Positions 1-9,084 of a stretch of DNA of 64,000 nucleotides are shown here, piece after piece (within the stretch, counting starts at the first letter, position 1; each line of letters starts with the position of its first letter). The translations under genes and the position numbers were made by a program. This DNA comes from Chryseobacterium gleum (lineage in GTDB: Bacteria; Bacteroidota; Bacteroidia; Flavobacteriales_D; Crocinitomicaceae): positions 50,093-114,092 of the forward strand of contig CAMDFN010000005.1 of the NCBI GenBank assembly GCA_945897565.1, given 5' to 3'. The notes under the pieces are model-generated. The model did not search any database and had not been told where the DNA came from. It worked only from the letters and a program-made list of their open reading frames with translations.

Positions 1-1361
1 TACTCGTGAATAAGGCGGTAGTTGATGACCTCAAATTGAAGCTGCCCCACCGTACCGACAATTTTACGGTTACCCGGCTGTTGTATGAACAACTGCGCTA
101 CTCCTTCGTCAATGAGTTGGCGAATGCCTTTTTCTAATTGCTTAGATTTCAAAGGATCGAGGTTTTCTAGTTCCTGGAAAATTTCTGGAGAAAAGGAAGG
201 CACCCCTTTAAAGCGCATCTTTTCACCTGTGGTGAGGGTATCGCCGATTTTGAACGAACCGGTGTCGTACAAACCGATGACATCGCCAGGATAGGCGTCG
301 TCGATGACGCTTTTGTCTTGGGCCATGAATGACGTTGGATTGGCAAATTTCATGTCTTTGCTCAAGCGTACGTGGTGGTAAAATTTATTGCGTTCAAAAC
401 GACCAGATACAATGCGCAAAAAGGCAATGCGGTCGCGGTGTTTGGGATCGAGGTTGGCGTGGATTTTAAAAACAAAGCCAGAAAAGCGGTCGTCGTCGGG
501 CGCTACCATGCGGGTATCGCTTTCGCGCCCTTGTGGCGATGGTGATATCTCGCAAAAGGTATCGAGTAATTCCTTTACGCCAAAGTTATTGACGGCAGAA
601 CCAAAAAATACAGGCGCTACATCGCCAGCCAAGTAGGTGTTGCGATCAAATGCATCATAAACACCCTCTACTACGTCTATTTCTTCTCTGAGTTCATTTG
701 CGGCATTTTCACCGACTATTTGATCTAAAGTAGGGTCGGTCAGACTAGAAATTGAGACCACCTCGTCTGAAATTTTGGTTTTGTTGGCTGCAAAAAGATT
801 GAGTCCTTTTTGGTAGATGTTATAGACACCTTGAAAGCGATCGCCCATGCCAATTGGCCAAGTAAGCGGACAAACTTTGATGGATAATTTGGCTTCTAAT
901 TCATCGAGTAAGTCAAAAGCTTCTTTGCCATCGCGGTCCATTTTGTTGATAAAGATGATGACCGGTGTTTTGCGCATCCGACACACTTCCATGAGGCGTT
1001 CTGTTTGCGCTTCTACTCCATTGGCGCAGTCGATGACCAAAATAACGCTGTCTACTGCGGTGAGGGTGCGAAAGGTGTCTTCGGCGAAGTCTTTGTGACC
1101 GGGTGTGTCTAGGATATTGATTTGTTTGCCGTTGTAGGCAAATGCCATGACGGAAGTTGCTACGGAGATACCGCGTTGCTTTTCAATTTCCATGAAGTCT
1201 GAAGTGGCCGACTTCTTGATTTTGTTGTTTTTTACAGCCCCCGCAGTTTGAATGGCCCCACCAAAAAGCAAGAGCTTTTCTGTTAGGGTGGTTTTACCCG
1301 CATCTGGGTGGGAAATAATGCCGAAGGTGCGGCGTTTCTCGGTGGCTTCTGTGAATCTCAT
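1..1361 (-). CDS. prfC: Peptide chain release factor 3 (partial, C-terminus beyond the left edge)
   Basis: RF3 is the translational GTPase that removes RF1/RF2 from the ribosome after termination. The reverse strand gives a continuous reading frame. The N-terminal GTPase domain has the P-loop SHPDAGKTT at residues 17-25, the switch motif DTPGH, and NKMD for guanine specificity. EF-Tu-like domain II and an RF3-type C-terminal region follow, up to the window edge. I chose the start at 1361 ([14 protein letters not shown]) because RF3 proteins normally begin shortly before the [11 protein letters not shown] stretch. An in-frame ATG at 1373 would add four residues. The T-run of a terminator behind ndk ends directly at that upstream ATG, so prfC may depend on readthrough or on an unrecognised promoter. 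Incomplete only because the window cuts it. Confidence 0.96.
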   Translation of the reverse strand, partial: MRFTEATEKRRTFGIISHPDAGKTTLTEKLLLFGGAIQTAGAVKNNKIKKSATSDFMEIEKQRGISVATSVMAFAYNGKQINILDTPGHKDFAEDTFRTLTAVDSVILVIDCANGVEAQTERLMEVCRMRKTPVIIFINKMDRDGKEAFDLLDELEAKLSIKVCPLTWPIGMGDRFQGVYNIYQKGLNLFAANKTKISDEVVSISSLTDPTLDQIVGENAANELREEIDVVEGVYDAFDRNTYLAGDVAPVFFGSAVNNFGVKELLDTFCEISPSPQGRESDTRMVAPDDDRFSGFVFKIHANLDPKHRDRIAFLRIVSGRFERNKFYHHVRLSKDMKFANPTSFMAQDKSVIDDAYPGDVIGLYDTGSFKIGDTLTTGEKMRFKGVPSFSPEIFQELENLDPLKSKQLEKGIRQLIDEGVAQLFIQQPGNRKIVGTVGQLQFEVINYRLIHE

Positions 1362-1373
1362 GGGGCTCAACAT

Positions 1374-1398
1374 AAAAAAAGACCGCAAAGCGGTCTTT
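1374..1398 (-). terminator. Intrinsic terminator after ndk, abutting prfC
   Basis: Read on the minus strand, the stem AAAGACCGC / GCGGTCTTT closes a three-base loop and is followed by an uninterrupted run of seven T. It lies 23 bases past the ndk stop codon. The T-run ends right against the alternative prfC ATG at 1373. Confidence 0.85.
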
Positions 1399-1421
1399 AA
1401 CAATCTATTTGTATGGCGAAA

Positions 1422-1841
1422 TTAGAAAATTTCGTTGGCAGCAAAATGAAATTTACCTTCGATTTCAGCGTTTTCGTCTGAATCTGAACCGTGAACAGCA
1501 TTGCGACCTTTGTTTTCAGCATAAGCTTGACGGATAGTGCCGTCTGCAGCCTCAGCTGGGTCTGTAGCGCCGACAAGCGCACGGAAATCTGCTACAGCGT
1601 TGTCTTTTTCGAGAATTGCTGCAACAATTGGGCCGCTGGTCATGTATTCAACGAGTTCGCCGTAGAACGGACGCTCTGCGTGAACAGCATAGAATTCTTT
1701 GGCTTGCGCTTCAGAAAGCATTGTGTATTTCATCGCTTTGATCTCAAAGCCTGCACCGATGATCATGTCGATGATTTTGCCCATGTGCCCGTTTTCGATT
1801 GCATCGGGCTTAAGCATTGTAAAAGTTCTGTTGGTAGCCAT
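1422..1841 (-). CDS. ndk: Nucleoside diphosphate kinase
   Basis: Transfers the gamma-phosphate of ATP to other (deoxy)nucleoside diphosphates through a phosphohistidine. At 139 residues it has the normal length for bacterial Ndk. The N-terminus TFTMLKPDA is the family signature, and the active-site motif NAVHGSDS places the catalytic histidine at residue 117. RPFY and the surrounding nucleotide-binding residues are present. It is a single gene with a promoter-like TATCTTTG box just upstream (1863-1870) and a strong terminator just downstream. No anomaly. Confidence 0.97.
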   Translation of the reverse strand: MATNRTFTMLKPDAIENGHMGKIIDMIIGAGFEIKAMKYTMLSEAQAKEFYAVHAERPFYGELVEYMTSGPIVAAILEKDNAVADFRALVGATDPAEAADGTIRQAYAENKGRNAVHGSDSDENAEIEGKFHFAANEIF

Positions 1842-1862
1842 GTATTTTCTTTATTTTGGGTG

Positions 1863-1870
1863 CAAAGATA
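1863..1870 (-). promoter_or_regulatory. Candidate ndk promoter, -7 box
   Basis: The minus strand reads TATCTTTG, a full match to the Bacteroidota -7 consensus TAnnTTTG, followed by CACCC, 21 bases before the ndk ATG. No clear -33 TTG lies at the usual spacing. The same 13-base string occurs upstream of rpsF. Confidence 0.5.
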
Positions 1871-1898
1871 CCACTTTTTTAAAAATTCTAGCAGCTTA

Positions 1899-4319
1899 TT
1901 ACTTTGCTTTTTTGGTGATGAACTCAATGATGATGCCTAAAGTGGGTTGCAACAGACCAGAAGCGTTTGCCAATAATTTGGTTTGGTAGCGCGTTGGGTC
2001 GTTGGGGTCGACAACCGGTTGGTTATTGGCATCCGTTTCTACAAGTAAAATAGGTGCTAGCTGCGCTTTGAAACCATACGCGTTTTGTACATCAAAATAG
2101 AAGTTCATGTTGAATTTATCTAGATAGAGTTTTTTATCTACACGGATATTCAACTGATGAAAGCTTGACTCGCGCGCGGTATTGAGTTTGGTGTAATCGA
2201 GAACTCCGGTTCCGTTTACATCCCAATTACTGGCTAAACTTGAAGTGGCGATATCATAAGGTGTGTAAGGCGCACCGCCCGAAAACAACCAACGCATGCC
2301 AAACTCCCAACCGTTTTTAAAGCGCTTCCCTCCTGTTAAAGACACAATATGTCGGCTGTCCCATGAAGTCGGTACATACACGTTGTTTTTGTCTAAGAAT
2401 TCTGAACGCACCCATGTGTAGGCCAACACCGCATAAAAACCTTTGTATAATTTTTGTTGGTAGAGGAATTCTGCGCCGTAGCTTCTTCCGCTTGAAGTTG
2501 AACTAATGGGCTCATTGCCCACAACGCCAAAATCAGAACCGATGTTTGCCAGAGAAATCGAATCTTCAATGGAGAAAGGATAGTAATTGTATTTTTTATA
2601 AAAACCTTCTAAGGTCACGCGCGCATTCCACTTGAGTAAGTACTCGGTACCCAAAACAAAGTGGTCGGCCTGAATGTAGCGAACGCCGTTTTGTTGATTG
2701 ACCAACTCGCCTGCTGGATTGCGGTAACCTAAGATGGTATAAGCTGGCAACTGGTGGTAGCGCGCAATATTGGTGTTGATAGCCCAATCTTCGGTCAAGC
2801 GATAAGAAGCCGAGAACATCGGTGAAAACTGCTTGAACGGATTGCGCATTTGAGTGCTGTAAGATGTGCCGTCCATGCGAAGGCCAAGAGACAAACGCAA
2901 GCGCTCGTTTAAAACAGTACGGCTCAATTGCGTAAAAGCAGCATATTTGTGCAGGTTGAGCGTAGACTCAAAGTCGATGACAGCCGGTTGGCCAAAGATG
3001 GTGAGTTTTTGATAGGTATCGGAGAAATATTTAGCGAATTCATAGCCTAGCCCAACGTTCCAACGCCAGCCGTTTTTGAGATAGGTGTGTTCAAAACGCA
3101 GTTTATTTTCAGCCTCAAAGGAAGTGTAGTCTTGGAGCAAGTTTTGTGGCTCCTCAACCATGTCTTTGTAGCGATAGGCGCGGTTGTTGAGCATATTGCG
3201 ACTAGCTACAACTGTTTGAATGGATGATTTGGAAGAGTGCTGCCAAACGGCACCCATGGTGTAGTTCCATTGACCTTGCTGCGGTAGATTTCCGAGAATA
3301 AAGTTGTTATATTCCACTTGAGCTGTGTCGGTGAGGCCGTCATTAACGCTCGAGTTAAGTCCAAACTGATCAAGTGCGCCCAAACCGATGATAGACAACT
3401 TGTTTTTGGGGTCTAGTTGAAAGTTGAACTTGAATTGGTAGTCGTTGTAGGTCGGTAGAATCGGCAATTTGAGCGCTGCAAATAGCAATTGCAAATAAGA
3501 GCGGCGAATAGAGAAAATAAAGTCGCCTTTAGCGCCGATTGGACCATCTAAGGTGAGGGCTGCATCTGAAGAACCGAGTGCAAAATTGGTGATCAGTGCG
3601 TCTTTATTGCCATCTTTTTGCTTGAATGAAAGTACTGAGGAAAGCCCATTGGCGCGGTTGGCCGGAAAGGCGCCCGAATAAAATTCTACCTCTCTGATAA
3701 AGTTGACGTTGAGTAAGCCAACAGGTCCGCCACTGCTGCCTTGCGTAGCAAAGTGATTGATATTGGGCACTTCGATGCCATCTAAATAAAATTTGTTTTC
3801 GCCCGGCGAGCCACCTCTAATGATGATGTCGTTTCTAAATGAAGCGCGGGCAGCTACACCAGGAAGCGCGGCAATGACTTTACTCACATCGCGGTTGGCG
3901 CCTGGTAGGCGCTCAATTTCTGTAGCGCTCAGTGTTTTAAGCGAATTGGGCGACTCTGCTTTGCGCTGAAAAGGCGCCGCACTTACCTTCACATCTTTGG
4001 AGGTTTGTACTTTTTCTTCGAGCTCGACATTGAGCTCCGTTGGGCGCGCATTGGTAATCAGTACCTCTGACTGTATTTTGTCTTCGAAACCAGGCGCACT
4101 AATTTTAACGGTATAGATACCCGGAGCAAGCGCTTCAAAGCTAAACCGACCATCGAGGTCAACGGCTTTGAGCTGCTGAAGCTCTACAATTGAAACTTTA
4201 GCAGGAAAAACAAGGATTCCGTTGGCGGCATTACTGACTTTACCAGACAACACGCCTGTTTGGGCAAAGAGGGAAAGCGGAAAAATAAAAAAGAAAAGGG
4301 TTTGGAGAGTGCGTTTCAT
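1899..4319 (-). CDS. TonB-dependent receptor with carboxypeptidase-regulatory N-domain
   Basis: Outer-membrane TonB-gated channel of the type abundant in Bacteroidota; the substrate cannot be read from the sequence. I start it at the internal ATG at 4319 (MKRTLQTLFFFIFPLSLFAQ), which gives a proper signal peptide; the frame extends 12 codons further upstream without one. Order: signal peptide 1-20; carboxypeptidase-regulatory-like beta-sandwich about 25-105 (LDGRFSFEALAPGIYTVKIS); plug domain about 120-240 (KVIAALPGVAARASFRNDIIIRGG, with YLDGIEVPNINHF); then a long beta-barrel ending in an aromatic-rich C-terminus. About 806 residues, normal for the class. It lies alone between ndk and the DUF2147 gene, with no SusD partner, so glycan uptake of the SusCD kind is unlikely. 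Confidence 0.9.
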   Translation of the reverse strand: MKRTLQTLFFFIFPLSLFAQTGVLSGKVSNAANGILVFPAKVSIVELQQLKAVDLDGRFSFEALAPGIYTVKISAPGFEDKIQSEVLITNARPTELNVELEEKVQTSKDVKVSAAPFQRKAESPNSLKTLSATEIERLPGANRDVSKVIAALPGVAARASFRNDIIIRGGSPGENKFYLDGIEVPNINHFATQGSSGGPVGLLNVNFIREVEFYSGAFPANRANGLSSVLSFKQKDGNKDALITNFALGSSDAALTLDGPIGAKGDFIFSIRRSYLQLLFAALKLPILPTYNDYQFKFNFQLDPKNKLSIIGLGALDQFGLNSSVNDGLTDTAQVEYNNFILGNLPQQGQWNYTMGAVWQHSSKSSIQTVVASRNMLNNRAYRYKDMVEEPQNLLQDYTSFEAENKLRFEHTYLKNGWRWNVGLGYEFAKYFSDTYQKLTIFGQPAVIDFESTLNLHKYAAFTQLSRTVLNERLRLSLGLRMDGTSYSTQMRNPFKQFSPMFSASYRLTEDWAINTNIARYHQLPAYTILGYRNPAGELVNQQNGVRYIQADHFVLGTEYLLKWNARVTLEGFYKKYNYYPFSIEDSISLANIGSDFGVVGNEPISSTSSGRSYGAEFLYQQKLYKGFYAVLAYTWVRSEFLDKNNVYVPTSWDSRHIVSLTGGKRFKNGWEFGMRWLFSGGAPYTPYDIATSSLASNWDVNGTGVLDYTKLNTARESSFHQLNIRVDKKLYLDKFNMNFYFDVQNAYGFKAQLAPILLVETDANNQPVVDPNDPTRYQTKLLANASGLLQPTLGIIIEFITKKAK

Positions 4320-4373
4320 TTTTTGTTGAAGTTTGGTAAGACAAAAAAAGAACAAAAGTTCAACAAAAAAGTT

Positions 4374-4820
4374 TTATTCTGTGGGTATTTTATCCGTTCG
4401 TACCCATTCTTGGGTCCTGTAAAACGGACCAATATAGCCGCGCACATTGAGTTTATCGTTGTTGTTTTCGTTCAGCCACATCGAACAGGTGTAGGTTTTG
4501 CCATTGTCTGGATCGAGGATAGTGCCATCTTCCCATTGAGACCCACTCCATTGCATTTGCTTGACAATGAGCATGCCCATGACGGGCTGATTGTAAAGTT
4601 TGCCACTGCACTCGGTGCATTTGGAATTTGGGCCGTCTTTTCCTCTTTTATAAATGTAAACGACTTTACCGTAGAGCACACCGTCTTTTTTGTAAAGTTC
4701 GACAATTGATTTTTTGTAGCCAGTGGCGTCGTCTATGGTGATCCATAAACCAGAACAAGACTGCGAATAGGCAAGTAAACCTATCCAAAAAAACAAAGAA
4801 AAGGAAATGAATTTAAGCAT
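4374..4820 (-). CDS. DUF2147 family exported protein
   Basis: 148 residues with a signal peptide (about 1-19, ending AYSQ). The mature part matches the DUF2147 pattern: GLWITIDDATGYKKSIVELY near the start, a CTEC motif, NQPVMGMLIV, W-x-D-GTILDPDNGKTYTCSMWL, then RGYIGPFYRTQEWVR at the end. The family is a small lipocalin-like beta-barrel of unknown biochemical role, usually periplasmic. Its ATG overlaps the stop of the amidotransferase gene by 8 bases, so the two are probably translationally coupled, although a functional link is not obvious. Confidence 0.85.
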   Translation of the reverse strand: MLKFISFSLFFWIGLLAYSQSCSGLWITIDDATGYKKSIVELYKKDGVLYGKVVYIYKRGKDGPNSKCTECSGKLYNQPVMGMLIVKQMQWSGSQWEDGTILDPDNGKTYTCSMWLNENNNDKLNVRGYIGPFYRTQEWVRTDKIPTE

Positions 4821-5376
4821 GTTGAGCGATCTGTATAAAATTGCGCAAAATTTCTTTACCGAGTGGCGTCAAGACCGATTCTGGATGAAATTGCACGCCG
4901 TAAACCTTTAATTCAGGTCTTTCAAAAGCCATGGGCACACCACTTTGGCTTTTGGCACTGATCCAGTCTGGCGGACAAACCACCTTCCAAGAATGATACA
5001 GCCCCACTTCAATATGTGAAGGTAAGTGCTTAAATAAGCCTTGGTGGTGTTGGATATTGATTTTTTCTGAAACCCCGTGTCTGACTTCACTTTGATTTTC
5101 GAGTGTACCGCCCAGGTGTTCAACCAGGGCTTGCATGCCCAAACACACTCCTAGGATTGGTTTTTTACCAACAAACTCTTGTAGCAAGGCAGCGAGACCT
5201 TCTTTTTCTGACGGAAGACCCGGCCCTGGGGATAAAACAATGGCGTTTGCCTGCCCAACGATCTCTCGCGAAAGTTGGTCATGACGCACTACCGTAAGTT
5301 TCAACTCCATTGCCTCGAGGTAATGGGCAAGGTTGTACGTAAAGGAGTCATAAAAATCAATCAAAAGAACCCTCAC
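4813..5376 (-). CDS. trpG: Class I glutamine amidotransferase, anthranilate/aminodeoxychorismate synthase component II
   Basis: Releases ammonia from glutamine for chorismate amination in tryptophan or folate synthesis. 187 residues, standard length. The N-terminus LLIDFYDSFTYNLAHYL and the SPGPGLP turn are typical of TrpG/PabA. The nucleophile is Cys78 in GVCLGMQA, with His164 and Glu166 of FHPES completing the triad. No chorismate-binding component I or other trp gene is in the window, so TrpG and PabA cannot be told apart; in many bacteria one protein serves both. It is divergent from ridA across a 50-base gap holding back-to-back promoter-like boxes, and overlaps the DUF2147 gene downstream. 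Confidence 0.9.
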   Translation of the reverse strand: MRVLLIDFYDSFTYNLAHYLEAMELKLTVVRHDQLSREIVGQANAIVLSPGPGLPSEKEGLAALLQEFVGKKPILGVCLGMQALVEHLGGTLENQSEVRHGVSEKINIQHHQGLFKHLPSHIEVGLYHSWKVVCPPDWISAKSQSGVPMAFERPELKVYGVQFHPESVLTPLGKEILRNFIQIAQHA

Positions 5377-5391
5377 GTAGCTTGTTTTTTG

Positions 5392-5399
5392 TTACTTTG
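5392..5399 (+). promoter_or_regulatory. Candidate ridA -7 box
   Basis: TTACTTTG matches TAnnTTTG at seven of eight positions and lies 27 bases before the ridA ATG. It shares a dyad centre with the trpG box on the other strand. Confidence 0.35.
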
Positions 5400-5407
5400 C
5401 AAAAGTA
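5400..5407 (-). promoter_or_regulatory. Candidate trpG -7 box
   Basis: The minus strand reads TACTTTTG, a full match to TAnnTTTG, 23 bases before the trpG ATG. It abuts the ridA box head to head. Confidence 0.4.
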
Positions 5408-5426
5408 GTAAATTCAAGCACTCGGC

Positions 5427-5813
5427 ATGTCAGCAGTTAAAATACCCATTCAGATTCCCAACGCACCTGCTCCGGTTGGCCCCTACAGCCAAGCCATTCT
5501 CAAGGGCGATACGCTCTATATCAGTGGGCAAATTCCTCTGAATCCGAGCACTGGCTTACTTGAAATAGAAACGATAGAAATGGCTACAAATCGGGTGCTC
5601 CTCAATATTGACGCGTTGCTTCAAGAAGCGGGCTTTGGTAGCGAAGACGTCGTGATGGTGAGTATATTTATGAAAGACCTACAAGAATTTCAAGCCATGA
5701 ATCAGGTATATGCCTCCTATTTCAAAGGGATTGCACCTGCCCGCCAGACCGTACAGGTTGCCAGGCTTCCGCTCGACGTAACCATTGAAATCTCTTGCAT
5801 CGCTCAAAAATGA
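5427..5813 (+). CDS. ridA: RidA family enamine/imine deaminase
   Basis: RidA proteins hydrolyse reactive 2-aminoacrylate-type enamines and imines formed by PLP enzymes, protecting against metabolite damage. 128 residues, full length, probably a cytosolic trimer. Family marks: APAPVGPYSQAI near the N-terminus, LYISGQIPLNP, the APARQTVQVARLPLD segment with the arginine that holds the substrate carboxylate, and the terminal VTIEISCIAQ. The stop codon overlaps the ATG of the next gene (ATGA), suggesting coupling to the glycosyltransferase, although a metabolic link is not evident. Confidence 0.94.
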   Translation: MSAVKIPIQIPNAPAPVGPYSQAILKGDTLYISGQIPLNPSTGLLEIETIEMATNRVLLNIDALLQEAGFGSEDVVMVSIFMKDLQEFQAMNQVYASYFKGIAPARQTVQVARLPLDVTIEISCIAQK

Positions 5814-7738
5814 CCTCCGAACACCACTTTGATTTGAGTGTCGTGATTGTCAACTACAATGTAGCGAACTTTCTAGAGCAGTGCTTGAACAGTGTTTTTG
5901 CGGCCAGCCAAAACTTGCGCATCGAAGTATTTGTCGTGGACAACAACAGTGTGGACGGTTCGGTAACGTTAGTTAGAGAAAAATTCCCGTCGGTTCAGCT
6001 GTTGGCCAATACAGATAATGTTGGTTTTTCAAAAGCCAACAACCAAGCAATCCACTTGAGTAAAGGACGTTATGTTTTATTGCTCAACCCAGATACGGTT
6101 GTAGAGCAAGACACCTTCGATAAATGCGTTGCCTACATGGATGCGCACCCAAAAGCCGGAGGGCTGGGCGTGCGCATGCTCGATGGAAAAGGACGCTTTT
6201 TGCCAGAATCGAAACGGGGCCTACCTACTCCGGCCGTATCGTTTTATAAGATATTTGGCTTGTCTAAGTTGTTTCCGAAAAGCAAAAAATTCGGCACCTA
6301 CCATTTGGGCTTTCTCGATGAGCATCAAACGCACGAAATAGATGTTTTGAGCGGTGCCTTTATGCTGATGCGTGCCGAAACGCTAGATAAAGTTGGCCTG
6401 CTCGACGAAGCCTTTTTTATGTACGGAGAAGACATCGATTTGTCTTACCGCATTCAGCTGGGCGGTTATTCCAACGTTTATTTTCCCGAGACAAAAATCA
6501 TCCATTACAAAGGAGAAAGCACCAAAAAAGGGTCTTTGAACTATGTTTTTGTCTTTTACAAGGCCATGGTTATTTTTGCTAAAAAGCATTTTTCTGCGCG
6601 CTATGCGCGTATTTTCTCGTTCGCTATCCACATGGCTATTTACCTCAGAGCGAGCGCTTCTATTCTCAAACGCGTTGTCACCAACTTAAGTTGGCCGCTT
6701 ACAGATGCCGCTATTTCATACGGACTCTTGTATATCTTGGCCCAACAATGGGAACAACATCAAATTCTATTTCCAGCATGGGCCTATGACGTTCTTATTC
6801 CTTTCTATGTAAGTATTTGGATTTTCTATTCCTGGCTTTTTGGCCTCTACGATCGAGGTACGCAAGTACATCAAATATGGAAAAGCACTTTTTTAGGTAC
6901 TATTGCTATTTTAGTTGCCTATGCTTTATTTCCGAATGAATGGCAATTTTCAAGGCTTTTTATCTTATTAGGTGCCGCTGGATTTTTAGTTGCCTATTAC
7001 CTCACTCGTTCATTGAAAGAACTACTGAGCAAAGGCCGAATTGACTTCGGTAAACTCCCTAAAAAACGCTTTGGCATTGTAGCCAACCAAGAAGAATTTA
7101 ACCGCATTGCTGACTTGTTAAAAGCTACGTACCCTGAGATAGAACAAATCTATCAAATTGCCATTAGCGAGCTCCCTGCAAATGCTGGCGCTCAGCTAGA
7201 AGACATCATTCGGGTGCGCCAGCTCAATGAAATGATTTTCTCGGCCAAAGATGTGGGTACATCCAAGATCATCCAATACATGGCCGATACCGCTACACTC
7301 GACCTCGAATACAAAATTGCCCAACCTGATACCAGCTACCTCATCGGAAGTTCTTCCATTGATCAAGCTGGCGCATACTACAACATACACTTTGACGCCT
7401 TGCAACTACCCGCCAACAAGCGCATCAAGCGCCTTTTTGACCTTATCTTGGCTACCCTATTGCTATTGCTCAGCCCCCTCCTATTTTGGTGTTTTCACAA
7501 GCCTAAACAATTCATCAAAAATATTTTTCAAGTTTTATTTGGTCGCTGTTCTTTTGTGGGCGTCAGGTCTCAGCAAGACAGCTCCAAAAAAGGTAAACTT
7601 TGCATCCTGCAACCACAACTAAATAAAGAGCAACCATCTGAATTACAAGCATTTATTTACACCAAAACCTACGCCCTCACCCATGACCTCACCTCTGTCT
7701 GGATGCAACTAAGGCTGCTAGACAACGAACCGCACTAA
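5810..7738 (+). CDS. Glycosyltransferase family 2 fused to a degenerate sugar-transferase-like membrane region
   Basis: The start is taken at 5810 (ATGA overlap with ridA), giving 642 residues. Residues about 10-270 form a GT2 (GT-A fold) domain: SVVIVNYNVANFLEQCL, VVDNNSVDGS, LLNPDTVV and MYGEDIDLSYRI are the nucleotide-sugar and acceptor-site motifs. A polytopic part follows (several hydrophobic helices about 300-410), then a soluble stretch, then KRLFDLILATLLLLLSPLLFW and CSFVGVRSQ, which resemble the membrane anchor and the SFVGPRP motif of polyprenyl-phosphate sugar transferases (WbaP/PglC type). The acidic catalytic segment expected between these two motifs is shortened and not recognisable, so this tail is probably non-catalytic. 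Likely role: lipid-linked surface polysaccharide assembly at the inner membrane. The acceptor is unknown. Confidence 0.82.
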   Translation: MTSEHHFDLSVVIVNYNVANFLEQCLNSVFAASQNLRIEVFVVDNNSVDGSVTLVREKFPSVQLLANTDNVGFSKANNQAIHLSKGRYVLLLNPDTVVEQDTFDKCVAYMDAHPKAGGLGVRMLDGKGRFLPESKRGLPTPAVSFYKIFGLSKLFPKSKKFGTYHLGFLDEHQTHEIDVLSGAFMLMRAETLDKVGLLDEAFFMYGEDIDLSYRIQLGGYSNVYFPETKIIHYKGESTKKGSLNYVFVFYKAMVIFAKKHFSARYARIFSFAIHMAIYLRASASILKRVVTNLSWPLTDAAISYGLLYILAQQWEQHQILFPAWAYDVLIPFYVSIWIFYSWLFGLYDRGTQVHQIWKSTFLGTIAILVAYALFPNEWQFSRLFILLGAAGFLVAYYLTRSLKELLSKGRIDFGKLPKKRFGIVANQEEFNRIADLLKATYPEIEQIYQIAISELPANAGAQLEDIIRVRQLNEMIFSAKDVGTSKIIQYMADTATLDLEYKIAQPDTSYLIGSSSIDQAGAYYNIHFDALQLPANKRIKRLFDLILATLLLLLSPLLFWCFHKPKQFIKNIFQVLFGRCSFVGVRSQQDSSKKGKLCILQPQLNKEQPSELQAFIYTKTYALTHDLTSVWMQLRLLDNEPH

Positions 7739-7756
7739 TATTTGTCTGAATTTGCT

Positions 7757-7764
7757 TAATTTTG
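7757..7764 (+). promoter_or_regulatory. Candidate promoter of the E2 gene, -7 box
   Basis: TAATTTTG, a full match to TAnnTTTG, lies 31 bases before the ATG at 7796. No clear -33 element is seen at the standard distance. Confidence 0.4.
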
Positions 7765-7795
7765 CAGGCAAATCAACGACATCAATTTTCAATAC

Positions 7796-9082
7796 ATGGC
7801 ACAAATAGAAATTCGTCTTCCCAAAATGGGAGAAAGCGTCACCGAAGCAACCATTACCAATTGGCTCAAAAACATTGGCGATTCAGTTGCCATGGACGAA
7901 CCGCTCGTTGAAGTTGCTACAGACAAAGTAGACAACGAACTTCCTTCTGAAGCAGCCGGCACCCTGATCCAAATTCTTTTTGAAAAAGACCAAGTTGCGC
8001 AAGTTGGCGATGTCATTGCCATTCTTTCTACCGACGGAAGTGCCGCACCTGCACCCGCTGCACCAGCACCTGCTGCTGTCAGCACACCGACAGAAACAAG
8101 CAACACCGTTGTTGCCAACAACGCCCCAACAGCAGTAGCGCCGTTAACCAAAGGTGCCGAGGGTCGTTTCTACTCTCCACTCGTGCGCACTATTGCTCAA
8201 AAAGAAAATATAAGCGCGCAAGAATTAGCCGCTATCCAAGGGACGGGTCAAGACGGCCGCGTCACCAAAAAAGACATCCTTAGCTTTTTGGAGACAAGAG
8301 GCAGCGCACCAGTAAGTGCAGCAGCAAGCACCAACTTGCCTGCATTCAAAGCGCCAGTAGTTATGCCAAATAGCGGCGATGAAATCATCGAGATGGACCG
8401 CATGCGCAAACTCATTGCAGACCACATGCTCATGTCCGTTCAGGTGTCTCCGCATGTCACCTCTTTTGTCGAGGCAGATGTCACGACTATCGTGAAGTGG
8501 CGCGAGCGCATGAAAAACGAATTCAAAAAACGCGAAGGTGAAAACCTCACTTTTACACCAATCTTTATAGAAGCGGTGGCCAAAGCCATCAAAGACTTCC
8601 CAATGATCAATGTTTCTGTTTCTGGCACAACGATCATCAAGCGCAAAGACATCAATATCGGTATGGCTGCGGCTTTACCAAGCGGCAACCTCATCGTGCC
8701 CGTGATCAAAAACGCTGACCGCATGAATCTTGTTGGTTTGGCCAAAGCAGTGAACGAACTCGCCAACAACGCCCGCAACAACAAACTCAAGCCAGAAGAT
8801 ATCCAAGGTGGCACCTACACCGTTACCAACGTCGGAACCTTCGGCAACGTAATGGGTACTCCAATTATCAATCAGCCCCAGGTGGCAATTCTTGCACTTG
8901 GTGCCATCAGAAAAGTACCAGCCGTAATCGAAACACCAGAAGGTGACTTCATTGGCATTCGTCACAAAATGTTCTTATCCCACTCCTATGACCACCGCGT
9001 TGTCGACGGAGCACTCGGAGGTCAGTTTGTACGCCGAGTAGCCGATTACCTCGAAGGATTTGATCCAGAAACAAGTATTTAA
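7796..9082 (+). CDS. 2-oxo acid dehydrogenase E2 component (dihydrolipoamide acyltransferase)
   Basis: Core acyltransferase of a 2-oxoacid dehydrogenase complex; it moves the acyl group from E1 to CoA via lipoyl-lysine. 428 residues: lipoyl domain 1-77 with the modified lysine at position 44 in EVATDKVDNEL; a flexible Ala/Pro-rich linker about 82-105; a peripheral subunit-binding domain about 128-165 (SPLVRTIAQKE, GRVTKKDI); and the catalytic domain from about 185, ending with SYDHRVVDGALGG, which holds the catalytic His and Asp. One lipoyl domain and the GDEIIEMDRMRKLIADHM start of the core fit the generic or branched-chain E2 of Bacteroidota better than the PDH E2 with two lipoyl domains. 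E1 and E3 are not in the window. It is followed 2 bases later by the exonuclease gene. Confidence 0.92.
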   Translation: MAQIEIRLPKMGESVTEATITNWLKNIGDSVAMDEPLVEVATDKVDNELPSEAAGTLIQILFEKDQVAQVGDVIAILSTDGSAAPAPAAPAPAAVSTPTETSNTVVANNAPTAVAPLTKGAEGRFYSPLVRTIAQKENISAQELAAIQGTGQDGRVTKKDILSFLETRGSAPVSAAASTNLPAFKAPVVMPNSGDEIIEMDRMRKLIADHMLMSVQVSPHVTSFVEADVTTIVKWRERMKNEFKKREGENLTFTPIFIEAVAKAIKDFPMINVSVSGTTIIKRKDINIGMAAALPSGNLIVPVIKNADRMNLVGLAKAVNELANNARNNKLKPEDIQGGTYTVTNVGTFGNVMGTPIINQPQVAILALGAIRKVPAVIETPEGDFIGIRHKMFLSHSYDHRVVDGALGGQFVRRVADYLEGFDPETSI

Positions 9083-9084
9083 GC

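Noticed and set aside
1491..1940. 149-codon plus-strand ORF over ndk
   Set aside because: Antisense shadow of ndk; Cys/Phe-rich translation with no recognisable family, while the minus strand encodes an intact kinase.
4350..4361. GAAC-AAAA-GTTC hairpin with a flanking T-run before the first TonB gene
   Set aside because: Four-base stem is too weak to call a terminator or operator.
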